This document shows positions 32,551 through 45,652 of a DNA stretch of 64,000 bases, one piece after another. The notes below the pieces were generated by a model that saw nothing but the letters and a program-made list of their open reading frames with translations, did no database searches and was not told the origin of the DNA. Source of the DNA: Linnemannia schmuckeri (lineage: Eukaryota; Mortierellomycota; Mortierellomycetes; Mortierellales; Mortierellaceae); assembly GCA_029449235.1 (NCBI GenBank), contig JANATG010000001.1, positions 2,790,001-2,854,000 on the forward strand, in the 5' to 3' direction. The translations under genes were made by a program, and so were the position numbers. Each line of letters begins with the position of its first letter. The stretch's first letter is position 1.

Positions 32551-35500
32551 ATGGACAACAACAGCAACTCTTGGACTCCAACAGCTGCCCATGAGCCTCT
32601 AATCGAGGCTTGCACCATCACCTTCACCACCACAGCAACTACTGCCACAACAACACCAGCACCATCCTCGGCAGCAGTAGCTGAAGTAATAACAACTACT
32701 ACTACAACGGCAACAGCAATGGCTACGACCTCTTCTCCTTCACTTCATCCGCTCGAACAGCTACCCATAATCAAGACCCATACCCATACTAAGCCTTCCT
32801 CCTCCTTACTCATGTCACCTACTCAAGCCAACAACCTTTCTTCCTTTCCTTCGACGACCTACTCGCTACCCCCTCTTTCCACTTCTCTCCAAACAGCTAC
32901 TGAAAATGCTACACTACCACTTGTAAATAACTCCAACACCATCATCACATCACTCGACACCAGCGGTACCCCTGCATCCAATACCCCCTTTACTACTACT
33001 AATAATAATAGCAGCACTCTCCACACCAACAACAACACCAACACAGCCTCCAACACCGTAACCAACAACTACACAGAACCAAAAACAAACCCCATCAACA
33101 ACAGCAACAACAACAGTAGTAGCAGCAGCAGCAGTAACATCTCCCGGCATGCTAGTTCACCGAGCTCCAGCACTACCGCAAGCGACAAATCCACCAAAAA
33201 CGTGTCGCCATCCGTCCGCAATATCTCCACAATGACCTCTGGCGGAAAGACCATTGGGTTCTTTGGATCCCTTAGCCCCAAAAGCAGCAAATACAAAATC
33301 TCCAGCAAGAAAGCAACCACTCCAATCGACTCGTCACGTCCTCCTTCCCCAGTATCACCATCGCCTCACAGTAGTAGCACTTCACCAACAACACTCTTTG
33401 TGCCTCCTCTTCCACCATCTCGCTCCCCTGTTTCACCCGCTTTCGCTCAGTCTGGAGAGGCCGCCACTCCAACCTCACAGCGCCTCCAATCCGCTGACTC
33501 CTCAAACACAAGCTCACCCAGCGGCAAGCTGTCAATGGATCAACCAGATTCTTCTCGGCCAAGTCAGTTGCTTCACCGGCAACTGCCACAGCGCGAACCG
33601 CAACAAGAGCCCTTAGACTCTTCCAAAGATAAGAACGACAAAAAGCGCGCAAAGGACAAGGATCGTCATCATAGTCACTTTGGACAACGGTTTTCCAAAG
33701 CCATTGGTCTCACTTCTTCATCCTCCAAGAACCAACAGCAACAACGGTTACGACAGCTGTCGGTTGACAGTCTTTCAGTCATCGATGCAGCTCCACACCC
33801 GACCTCAGAAACAGCAATTGCATCAGTCGGTTCTCCTCACCAGCAACAACAGCAACCGCAGCAGGCACAGCGACAGACAGGAAAGCTAACGTCAGAGAAA
33901 GAGAAGGAGAAGAAGGGAGGCATCATGAATCATTTCCTGCATCGGCCCCGCATCTTGAGCTCCAGTGACGGCATAAAATCCAAAGGGACAACACGGAGTT
34001 CGGCAGGAGGCGCAGCAAGAGTAGGAGGAAGTATGGTGGCACTAAGTGGGAGCCAGACCAACTCTTTCAAATTTCTGGACGGACCATTCGCGCAATCTGC
34101 GACCAGCAGCGATGTTAGTCTGGATAGTGAGCCGCATCGAGGTGATGGTGCAGACGGATCAAAATTTGCAGCAGGCGAGGACAGTGACATAGCAGCGATG
34201 CGCAAGTTCCAGAGTCGTCATCGACAGGACAGAGGGAGCTCCAGCAGCGGCAAGTCTCTGGTCGACACCTTAACGGCGCACAACTTTCGACGCCGACCGA
34301 GTCTGATTGTCGATCTGATGCCACTACCGTCAATGCAGCAACCACGCCATCAACAACCTTTGCCTTCAAGCATTGCGGACATGGTCGAATCAGCTCAGAA
34401 ACTGCATCCTCACTACCAGCCAGGAGACATGGAACGATTAAATCTCTACAACCATTTGGGGCTACAGGAGATTCACTACAGCACCAGAACAGGCGAAGAG
34501 CCATCTGAGCAAATGATCCGTCAGCTCTATGGCAGTGGTTCTGCTCCCCGGAAGAGCCACTCGACGACATTACTCCTCCCTGGTCATGCTGGATACAGTG
34601 GCGGTACCAACAGGATGGGCGCGCTGGAGCACCACGGCTTACGTCGCGCATCTTCACCTGGCACCAATCTGTTATCATTGAATACATCCATCTCCGCAAA
34701 CACCTCATCTCCAGCAGCAATGACAGCGTCCTCAGTCACACCCTCAAAGTCAACATCGTCGCGACTCGGGAAGCTGGGTCGGTTCAAGTTTCCATCGCTC
34801 TCGATAGCAAGCATTCACCGACATAAACAAAGCAGCTTGAATGGAAGCAGCTCTTCGATTCAGTCCACGCCTGATGAACAGCACTATGCTATGATGCTCA
34901 CCAACCTTAACAACAAGCGACGCAGTTCACTTTCGATTTCCTTCAACTCGCCAATGTTCGAGTCCACAGCCACTGTCCTACCACCCTCTCCGGCGTCTCA
35001 TATCCACGTTTCCGACTCTGCATCGACCTTTGCATCGGTCAATACCGTAGGGATGACGACTTTGGGCCCCTCGACGGTAGGAAGCAGTAGTAACCACAGT
35101 AGTATCAGCAGTAGCTATAATGTTCTCGACACGGCGGCGGTTGGTGGCAGCATAGGTGACTCCAAGAAGCCAAGGCAGTCTCTCACGGCATTTTTGGAAG
35201 AGCAGGCACACCATCCTCATCATAGCTCGACCAACGGAATGAACATTTTGCCGCTGACAACATCGGGTACCTCTCCAGCGCAGCAGCAGCAGTCGCAGAT
35301 CCAGCGACCAGTCGCGAGCAACAATGATGTAGCAACAGGATTTCAGCAACAGCAGCAACAGCAGCAACATCAACCGCGGCAGCCTCATGGTCACCCGCAG
35401 CAGCAATGCCGGAGCCTAGGCAAGAGCTTTACTGGATCCGGAAAGTTCAACACCAATACAGCAAGCGTCACAGGAACCAGCAGTGCCAGTAGTGCCAGCA

Positions 35501-38500
35501 GTGGCAGTGATAACAGCGGAAGCAGCCAGCAGCACCAGGGGATTAGCCTTGGATTCCAATCAGGATTGCTGAGACGAAGTTCAAGGAGGACAGTCAGCGC
35601 AAGTCATATCTCATCCAAGAATATCTTTGCTACAGATCCTGCAACAACCTCTCATCAGGAAGCAGCGGCGCTTGCGTATCAGGACTTGATAGAATCCCAG
35701 GTTCGAGGAGGACCAGGAGGCGGAGGCAGTAGTGATGGAGTGGAAGTCAAGTCACCGATTAGGCACTTCAAGAGCGATCGCGATATTCGGGCAACAGCGT
35801 TATCTCACGGCCTCGTCACTGCCGATACCCAGGAGGCTCACGAAGGCAGGAATAGCAGCGACAGCGGGGAAGGCATAGGAGACTCAGGACCCGACGAAAT
35901 GCCATCTGTCGAGTCGGCTGGATCTGTTGTCGGTCAGTATCTCTTTGGAGACGAACTCAAAAACTTGTCGTTCGGAGATCGTGATCCTACGCTCGTCAAG
36001 GCCGATTCTGCAGTGGACACAACTGGAGCAGCTCTATGCGAGACTAGGTCTAGAGTGAAGACAATTCCCGCAAATACCGTTTCGGATGACGTTTTGGTTG
36101 TGGCCCCAGTGACGATACCAGTGATACTAGCAACATCACCGGCGAGTACCACTATGACTTCGGCGAACCCGGACAAGGCTCTTCTCTCCAAGTTGCTGAG
36201 CGGCAAGAAGAAGTCGGATTCATTCCTTCCCAGTGCAAAGGATTCGACGTTGTCTAACATACCGACATCTGCCATCTCGACTCCACCAACACATTTGTAT
36301 ACAACTGACTCTAAGCCAACCCCAGGGTCTATTATGATCTCAAGGGACAGGAACCTGATACTGGGTTCAAAGGTAACTCCGAACAGCAAACAGCAGGAAA
36401 CTTCCACTACGCCTACACCGCCAACGTTGATTCCTCGGTCACCTGCAGCCGTTGCAGCATCTCGCAAGTTTCCAGGGTCTCCTGAATACAGCTCTTCTTC
36501 ACCTTCATCCTATTCGACACATCCTCCAAACTTGAGTTCGCAAATGCCCACTTCAGGGACACCGACAAAGTCAAAGTTTTCGATTCTAGGCACCTCGGCA
36601 ACTCCCAGCTCTGGATTCTCTTACCTCCAAAGCCGTCCTTCACTGAGCCTTACGATGTCGTCGTCTGCGACTCCTTCGAAGAGTCATGGGGTGGGACCAG
36701 CTTCGATCTCGGCTTCGTCGTCTTACATGCCCCATCACTCCTCGTCGACACCACTCCCAGGAAAGTGCAGCAACGGATCACCCACTCCACATTTGGAGCC
36801 ACGCAGCGCCGTAGTTGATTATCGCCCTGCGATCCACTACAAGCGACAGCGGAGTATGTCTCTTCAGGATGCAGATCTGCTGACGGCGGATCAGTTTATT
36901 GCCTTGATGCCGGACGATACTCCAACAAAACGAAGGTTCAGCTCCGAAGAGACTGTAAGTTAATTTTAATTTGAAACAGTAATGGTTCTTTGGTCAGTTT
37001 CACCCGCTTCATACTTTTTCTCATACTTCATGCCTTGATTGACATTGTCATTACGATTAGCTACCGGACAACAGCTCGTGGGCGATGAACGTAAAGGCCA
37101 AGAACATTCCTCTGCCAGACCCACCTACGACTTTGAAGTCCCTACATAGTACTCTCAAAACCAAATGCGACTTGGTTTTGAGGCATCTCGCTGCAGTTTC
37201 TGCGCCAATGCCTTCGGCTCTTCCCATGTCCCCACAGCAACAGCAGCAACAGAAACAGGAGCAGACCCAACAACATGAGTTCATGACACCTCAACACATG
37301 GCCTTAGCTACGACGTCGGCGTCGCATGTCCCCTTTTTAACCTTTTCATCCTCAACCTTAACCTTGCCAACGCTCTCTCGCTCAGGATCAGAGTCCTTGT
37401 CATCCTCGACTACAGAGCCGACTCGGAGCCTTGTGGAGGAAAAAGAAGTTCCGCTAACCGTCGGCCCCTCTGAGCAGATTTTGATCCGCGTTCACGGTGC
37501 AGAGAATCAACAAACATCATCAGCCTCCAGAGAGGAGGGAACTGGAAGCCGGAGGGTGTCTGTGGATGAGACACACAGCAAACGTCGTGGTAGTGAACAC
37601 GGGTTTGTATCTTCAGTAGCATCGGGAGGAATTCGACCCAAAAGCAGCCTGGCTGTCAGCGGGTCCGTCTCTGGAAACGGAGGAAGCGGCCGAACGGCAG
37701 AGGCAACACAAACCGATCGTTCGTGTGAACCTAGCCAGGAGAGTTCTGCTACTATTGACGTGAATCAGATCGATGTCGTAGAGACGGTCGGAATGCTCTT
37801 TAACGAGATGGATCAGATTATGACCCGGATGGCTGAGATTTTTTCCAAGTACATTCCAACAGACCAATTCTCCAACCTTCTCAAGGAGTCGGACAAAATT
37901 TGTTATCAGGCCCAGGAAGTTTGCCGTGCCGAGTTGGATCGTCGATGTAGGCAGCGGCACCAGCAATTCCGCCAGCAGAAACACCAACATCAACATCAAC
38001 AGGCGCCGGAACGGGATGTGGAGGGGGAGGTTGAAATTGTTCATGAGCGCAAGGCTACGTTAGATCAGCAAGTTCCAAGTGTGTACCGCCAGCCTCAGCC
38101 CCAGCTTCAGAAGCTAGAGTTCAACAAGGAGGTGAAGATATTCGATGAGCCCAATGATCGTCGGCAGGACCAACTCAATCCATTATCTGTTCAACAAAAC
38201 TCTTTTCAACAACAACCATCAAGCAAAATCGCTGTGACTATAGAAACTGTGGCCACGCTGGCAACAGGTTCAGAGACCACTGGCGATGTTGATGACAGCC
38301 AGGTGGAAAAGAAGGATTCCAAGGATCGGATACGACATCGCCGGAATCAAAACCATTACAAGCACCAGTATCGGTACCAACCTCAAGGGCGAAAGCCTGG
38401 AGAGGTTGATGCTAATGGCGAGATATCGTCTGAAGGACATCAGGGTGCGATCTATGACTATGTAAGTGGAACACTTTTAAGATTGTTAGGGTCATCAAAT

Positions 38501-41500
38501 GTGTCATACTCGGTGCAATACTAATTGATGTGATAACTTACGTTGCAAAAATAGATCCGGACAGTGTTGACCACCGCAGAGAGTGCTATGACAGAGTACA
38601 TGCGGACATACAGCCGGGTAAGGTCATTGTAGCCTTTCGACTGTGTGAACCATTTTCCGCTTCGTTACAACTTCTCTCCTCAGTGCTCATTTAACCAACT
38701 TTTCCTTCATTGCCATTTTCTTCTTAGATGCTTGTGATTCCCACCAACGGGTACAGAATAGAGGGCTGTAACGACCTGAAGAAGATCGAGCGGAGTCTTC
38801 GACCAGAGCATCCGCACATGCCTCCGTTGTCGATTACAACGCCAAACTCTGGGTCTTCTCAGCAGCCTTCACTCATGAGCCGCGTTTCGGCTGTCCAGAA
38901 TGCTACCGCAGATGGGACAACTCTACCTGAAGAATCTACATCTCAGACTGTAGTAGCACCATCCGCCGACTCCAATTCACCCAACCCTTCAAGATTCACC
39001 ACTGCTATTGCGACGTTAGATGCCAACCATACGCCTTCGCCAACGATGGATATCATTAGTCCATCGAATGCCTCTCAAGGAGGTCAGTCAATGGTCCGTG
39101 TCAAGAGTTTGCCTGAAGACAAGGATGAATGGACAGCTTTGCAGAAGCGCAAGGAGATAGGCGGTAGTCCTGGCGTTGCCGGTGCCATCTCTATGGGCAC
39201 ACCTGCGGCCGTCGGTATTAGTGCTGGCACAGGCGCTGGGATCGGAGGAGGCATTGGCGGGGTCGGTGCTACTGGAGTGGTAGCTGGGATGGCGACAGGG
39301 ACTGGAATCGCGATGATGGGCGAGTACTCGAAGGAACATATGGGTCACGAAGCCTACTACTACAGGAATTGGTTCCTTGGGAAAGGTATGTCCATCAATT
39401 TGGTTGGTGTTATGGGCGTCTTGCTTTTTGTATGCACATCGGCAGCCTGTGATGAATCACTCAATTTTTTGACCTACCTTCTTTTATGGTGCATTTGGAC
39501 GTTCATAGAGCATCGCACGTTTGTGGGTCAGGTCGAGGGTCTAGGAACTGTCATTATCTCAATCATCAAAGATATGGTGGTCCCGACGGAGATACGCCCC
39601 CAGCCTCCCTCACGACCGTCGACCGGACCAAATTCTCTCATGAATCATCCCTCATTTGTCGCATCTACAAATGCTGGAATGGCTGGTAGTGGTTCGAGCG
39701 TTCATTCAGCGGGCCTCAGTCGGCCTGAACTTGTGCACTCGGCACAGAGTTTCTACCTTGGCAGAGGTGGGGGTTATCACGGAAATGGAATAGGTGGTGG
39801 TATGATGGCTAGTCCTCGCACGAGCTCTGAGGCCATGCGGATCAACTTGTCTGCGTCAACTGCCGTGACTTCAGGACCTAGAAGGTATGTTGTTGATGCT
39901 CTTTGCTTCAATATCGTAGATATGAATATGTGCTGTAGGTGATTTCTAACCGATACTTGATAACTGTATTCTCCTTTCAATAGTAGCACTGATAACCATG
40001 GATCTGGTGTGTCAGGGATTGCCGGCCCTCATTCTGGGCAAGGTTCTGCAACTGGCTCAATGGGGTGGTCACATTTAGCCCTATCCACTCCAGCAACGCA
40101 AGGTCCTCATTCGCCTAATGCTCTTCAGTCGAACCACCACTCTGGCAGCAACAACACCAACGCCCCATCTCGTTGGCAGTACCGTTGCATTCTTCGGCAA
40201 AAGGATGTTGACAGTATCCGAATCACGCTCCCAGAACCTGAGCCCAGCCCGCTGAATAACCTGACACGTCGTGCAGGAAAGCCTCAATGGAAGACCATTC
40301 TCCAGTCTATCCATCCCGCCATCACTCAACAGGTCGCGTCCAAACTTAAGAAGGTCCAAAGCAACCAGCACTTCGAGATGGAGCTGGCCAAGTTTGACGA
40401 GACGATGCTTAGGTTCAACTACAAGTTTGGGGTTCTGTTGGTTCATCCTGGACAGACAAAGGAGGAAGACTGGTTCAGCAACCAGATGAGTTCGAGTCCT
40501 CGGTTCCAAGAGTTTTTAGAAAGCGGTGCTCTTGGTCAGAAGGTTGCCCTCAAGGGGTTCGAACGGTTTTCGGCTGGCTTGGACACTCGCAGTAAGTACC
40601 ATGTCATTTTTGTCTGCAACTCTTAATCAACGACATATTAGAAGACGAAATTTGTTATTCATGCATACTTACCTTTTGTCATAACTACCATTATGATAGG
40701 CGAAGGGGGAGAGTATTCGTACTATGATACCTGGGGCGAAGGGTTTGAGATCATGTACCACGTGTCTACTCTTCTGCCCTACAACACCGTCGATCGCCAA
40801 CAGATCCAGCGCAAGCGGCACATTGGCAACGACATTGTTTGCATCATCTTTGTCGATGGAGATCAGCCCTTTGTCCCTAACGCCATCAAGTCCCAGTTCC
40901 TCCATATTTTTGTCATTATCCATCTGATCACTCTCTCCGATGGAACCAAAGCATACAGCGCGACCATTGCCTGCGACGAACAAGTTCCCGAGTTTGGACC
41001 GCCTCTTCCTGATCCACCCATTTTCAAAACCCCGGCAGAGCTGCGAGCGTTCCTTTTGTGCAAGATGATCAATGGCGAGAATGCGGCTTACAAGGCTCCC
41101 AGATTAATCAAGCCCCATCAACGAGCTCGTTCTGGCATGCTGGAAAATCTGGTCGCCAAGGCCAATACCCTCGCCAAGGTCAAGGATATCAACAAGAAGC
41201 TATCCAAGCAGCAGAAGGCGCCTGTCGTGTCGTTGTCTGCCCCCACAGCTGCTGTAACGCCTACAATACCTTCCGCCTTCCCTGGTGGATCGTCGCCACA
41301 GCACACTTTGCTTAGTATGAGCTCCAGTCCCAATCTAACGGCTTCTCATCCGATCGCTGGAGAAGTCTCCTACAATCAAGTTCAGAGCCACTGTTACGCC
41401 TGCTGCTGTAACCATTATCAACAGAACTCATACCAGAATGGCTGCTACCACTGCTCCTACGACAAGGATGGGCACCCGTGTTGCTCAGCAACACCCCTCG

Positions 41501-44500
41501 CTTCAACCTCTGCTGTCTCACTCGGAGAAGAACATACCCATCCTCATTACCAGCCTGCACACTTAATCAACGGTCGCAAAAGCCCCATCCCGGCGGCGAC
41601 TCGGAGCAACTCCGCCCGCAACTCGCTGGTCGTTTTGGGCTCAGAGACGGCGGCTACACTGTTCAAGTCGCGGAGGAGGAACTCGAACGCGGACTCGACC
41701 AAATTTGACGCCCAGTTCCATGCGGGTAACATGTCGGCAAAAGAGAAGGACGTGGCAGGAGCCGAAGAATATCCCCTCCGACCTCAACAGCAGCAGCAGG
41801 CGCCACCCAATCAGTTCCCTGAGAGTCACGGGTACATTGAAAACTTGCTCTCCCCTACGGTGCCTGACATGATGGCCCCTCCCTCGCCGACATTGGGGCC
41901 TGCGTCGCTCTCAGTTGCAGATAATGGCCCGTTCTTTCAACAGAGAGATCCAGACCGGTGCCCTAGATTGTGCTGTCAGAGCAGCTGCTGTTGCTATAAT
42001 TCATCATGCTGCGGTTTCTCGTATTGTGACAAGACGGACCATACCATGGAACCGTTACAATCGCGGTCACAGCCTGACAAGAGTGCGCCTGCAATGAAGT
42101 CTGGAATAAGCTATCATCTCCATCAACAGCATCATCTTCAGGGCGCTCTGAAGCAGTCGTCCAAGTCTGCAACTTCGTCACCGACAGAGTCACAGTTTGT
42201 GATGAACCGACCTGGGAACAATCAGGCAAAGTTTCATTCGAATTGCCACACTGTGGCATTGGTGAACAGTCAGGATCCAGCAATGATGAATGCGGAGAGG
42301 AAGGATTCCAACACCCTTGGAATGTCACTCAGTAAGTGTTCTCTGTTATGTCTGTTATGGCTGCTCCTTTCACCGAATTTGTACAATACCATCGATAATA
42401 TTAACTGCTTGTTTATTCTGTGATATTATAGCTGCAAACAGTAAGGGTCGGTCCAAGTCAGAGGTGGATTTATTGCTGACGCCTATTCATGAAACCCATA
42501 ACAGGTCGCCCAACCGGCATTCTACTGGGCTCATCATGGGCTCAGCCGCCCCCAACTACTCCATTTCAGGGACCAGTGGCCTGAACGAGTTTCGTCATCA
42601 CCACCACAGTCATACAGGAACCATTACGACCACCCCGCATTCACACCGTCACCATTATCACTACCAAAGTGGTCATCAACACAGTCTTCTCGGTGCTGGT
42701 GGCGCTATACCTATCCAAACAAGCACAATGACGACGGCGACGATAGGACCGGTGAATCACCAAGCTGCGACGGCGCCTGCTCAATCTTCGATGAAGGGTC
42801 GAGCACATAACTTTTTGACGACTCTGGTGAGACGACGGGCTAGTTCTAACGATACCTCAGGACTGGGACCTACTGCACATCAGATCAGCACCCCCAAGCA
42901 TTCACACTTGAGCGTCACGGCATCGTCTCCTCTAGGTAACTGGATCAACACTGCTGGTAGTCACCATCATCATCAGTGTAACGCCCACGCCGATCAGAAC
43001 CTGCAGCATCAGCACCAGCAGCATTGTCACCATACACACTGCTGTCAGAGTCATCGATACCAGCATCATCCGCCTCAGCAGCGTCATAGCTTGACGTCGT
43101 TGTCGTCCAACATGGCCGCCACTGCGCCTGTATCTACACCTATGACCCAGGAGTGCTCAGCCGCCGTTCCAATCATGGGTCGACCCCTCAAGTTCAAGGA
43201 AGGTCTCAACAAGGGAAAGACGCCTATCCATATCAACACTGTTGCCGCTGCTGCATTAGGATCATCTCATCCAAATCAGTACTCTCAGCATTCGCCACAT
43301 CATAACCACAACCCACCTTCAGCTCCGACAGCCTCTTCTGCATCCTCATCGTCGCTCTTTCATAGCTCCCTACCTTCAGCTTCGACGCTCAACACGGCTG
43401 GCTCGACTACCTTAAGATCTGGTAGTTGGGGCCCAGCCGCTGGAAAAGCAATAGTGAATAATAGCAGCGGCGGGCTGTACAGCAGTACCAGTACTCATAT
43501 GATGCTGGCGACATCAGACTCGTCTTCCAGCACAGGATTCTCTCCGCATTCGCTTTGGAGCTTTGCGTCGAGGGATGCCATGCACCGGTCGACATCCTCG
43601 CTACCACAGCACCAAGGATTCGGAAGGTCGACAAGTGGAGTTCCTGAGAGCTTGGCGTCTGCTCCAGCTTTGGCTTCTACAGGCGTTGCAGATAGTGGTG
43701 TCAAACAGAGCAAGGCAGAGGAAAAGTCCTTATCGACCACAGCTCAAGTTGCTGATGCGGTGGATGGGCAACAGGACGAATTCCAGTTCACAGAGTCGCC
43801 CTTGCCGTATACGCCTCAAAGTCAGACTCCCCCAACACCAGGATCAAAGGTCATGGAGCCAAGGACCTCAATCGACAGCTTGGGAGGTCAACTTAGTTCT
43901 AGCACGACGACGTCGAAAACAGTACCCACTGCATTCCCGCCAGGAATCGGAAACCTAAACAAGCCATCGATGGACTATATGAGCTTCAAACCGGTGACAT
44001 CCTCGACATCATCTTCCTCTGCGCGGGACTCGCTCCTTCAACAGCAACGGTACGATCCTGGATTATCAGCTGCTGGACGCGCAAGAGGACAGAGTGGCGA
44101 TGTGCGACGGGGACGGAGGGTGGATGCGGATCCAGACGAAGATGAGAACGTATGTGGGAACAGTAGCGAGGATTTGGCGAGGTTCTTGGCGATAGGTCCT
44201 CTGGCACTTAGGGAGAGCCACTCTGTCATGGCAATGGAATGTACTATGGAGTGTTATCACCACCAGCACCACCACCATTCCTATCAGCATCACCAACAAC
44301 CTCACCACCATCATGGGCACCACAGCCACAACCACCACCACCATCACCACCATCACTATCACTATCACCACGCTCGTCCGCATCAACAGCAGCAGTGTCT
44401 TCGAGAAGACAGACGACCCAGCTCTGGATCTCTCTCCGTCAGGAACGAGTCCTCCCCGACTTTCTACCACACAAGCGGCGCGGCCATGACTGTTGCCCAT

Positions 44501-45046
44501 CATGCACCTCCTTCCAAACCTGCGATCAGTTTCGCTCACACTGATGTCCCACCATCATTGTCAAGGACGAGTACGAGCAACAACGGGAAGCAAGTCAAGC
44601 GCGCCGTGAGTGTAGAGTCCTTCCTGGGTCAGGTATCTGTGCTGTCGAGGGTTCCTTCCTTGAGAACCAAGGGGTATGGTCTTGAAGCTGCGTTGTTGTC
44701 GACCATGGTTACTTCTCCTCCTGGTGTAAAGGAGCCATGCGCCGCTCCCTGTACAAACCTCCTTCCTCTTTGCTGTGGCGGTGGTAATATCGCTCTTCCA
44801 GTTACTGGAGCGGTCTCCACTTGTGGAGGGTTTATAGGCGGACAAGACAAGCACCGGATCCACGAGAGTGTATCCACTTCTATCATGACTACTCCTGACT
44901 CAACTAAGGCACCAGGTGCTGGACTAGTGACACCGGCGATTGTAAGGACACGCCAAGAGTCGACCTTTGTCGGGAAAAGCAGCGATAGCCAGCGCAGTTG
45001 TTCGCATGAGGTCGAAGACTTGGATGTTAAACCCATAGACACTTAG
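32551..45046 (+). CDS. Giant Rap/Ran-GAP domain protein (SIPA1/Rap1GAP-like)
   Basis: Eight exons (32551-36954, 37061-38461, 38555-38617, 38728-39385, 39509-39884, 39984-40591, 40700-42331, 42432-45046), all junctions in phase, predict 3918 residues. Residues about 1-1930 are Ser/Thr/Asn/Gln-rich and largely disordered. The GAP module lies at about 2165-2690: it opens with YYYRNWFLGKEHRTFVGQVEG and YRCILRQKD (dimerisation part), passes LLVHPGQTKEEDWFSNQ and GFERFSAGLDTRS, and reaches the catalytic RKRHIGNDIVCIIF, whose Asn (about 2547) is the catalytic thumb of Rap1GAP, then FGPPLPDPP and FLLCKMINGENAAYKAP. Family members stimulate GTP hydrolysis on Rap-type small GTPases that control polarity and adhesion; in fungi a Rsr1/Rap-like partner is a guess. 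The tail has two Cys-rich patches (41390-41490, 41955-42040) and a His-rich run (44250-44390). First ATG after the in-frame stop at 32455 was used; additional 5' exons are possible. Confidence 0.85.
44250..44390 (+). repeat. Histidine-rich coding low-complexity tract
   Basis: CAC/CAT-rich tract in exon 8 of the Rap-GAP gene, about 30 His in some 45 residues with an uninterrupted run of eight. Could bind metal or serve in nuclear-speckle-type targeting; function unknown. Confidence 0.85.
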
Positions 45047-45652
45047 AAAACAAAGGTTACCCTCTCAAAAAAAAATTACAGTTTCTTCAGCATTCTGCAA
45101 TGACACATGGTACAATGACACATGGTATACATGCAATGAACAGGGAATAGAGAGAATCTGTGTACACGTGTGTAAGAGAGAGAGAACACAGTGTTGGCTT
45201 TTATTGGGTTAAAAGTGAACAAAGAAAAAAAAGTGATCCACACTGTGTGAATACATAACATGATCTACGCCCTGTAAGCTTGAAAGCAGTCAATTACACA
45301 GAAACAAGGGACGTGGGAAACCACAACTGGCTGCTGCAGTGAGTTCATAACCTCAAGGTCGACTAAAGGAGGCATGGAAGGTTTGCAAAAAGAGAGGTGA
45401 ATGTGGTGAATGTTAATGTATTCCCAATGCGAAGGGGTGACTCTGCCACGAAAATCGGTCCTTGGTACAGCACTTATATTTCTTTATTTGTTTTCCTATC
45501 GACCTTTCTTCCTTCTTACTTTCCTCCTTCTTCTTACTTTCCTCTTCCTTTTCCTTGTCTTTCTTTCTTTCACCATCACCCTCTCTATCATCGCATCACT
45601 CCCACACTATTCACCCTCAATTCCAAGGACAACTGGACAAAACAACAACCCT
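45047..45652. other. Non-coding interval
   Basis: 3' flank of the Rap-GAP gene and C/T-rich leader (45470-45600) of the following F-box pseudogene. No gene recognised. A short tandem of ATGACACATGGTA/ACATGGTATACATG-like units lies near 45100-45135. Confidence 0.5.

Noticed and set aside
39386..39508. Reading the Rap-GAP exon 4/5 region as one uninterrupted exon with a membrane segment
   Set aside because: Removing the GT..AG segment restores the conserved RNWFLGKEHRTF.GQVEGLG motif; kept only as a possible retained intron.
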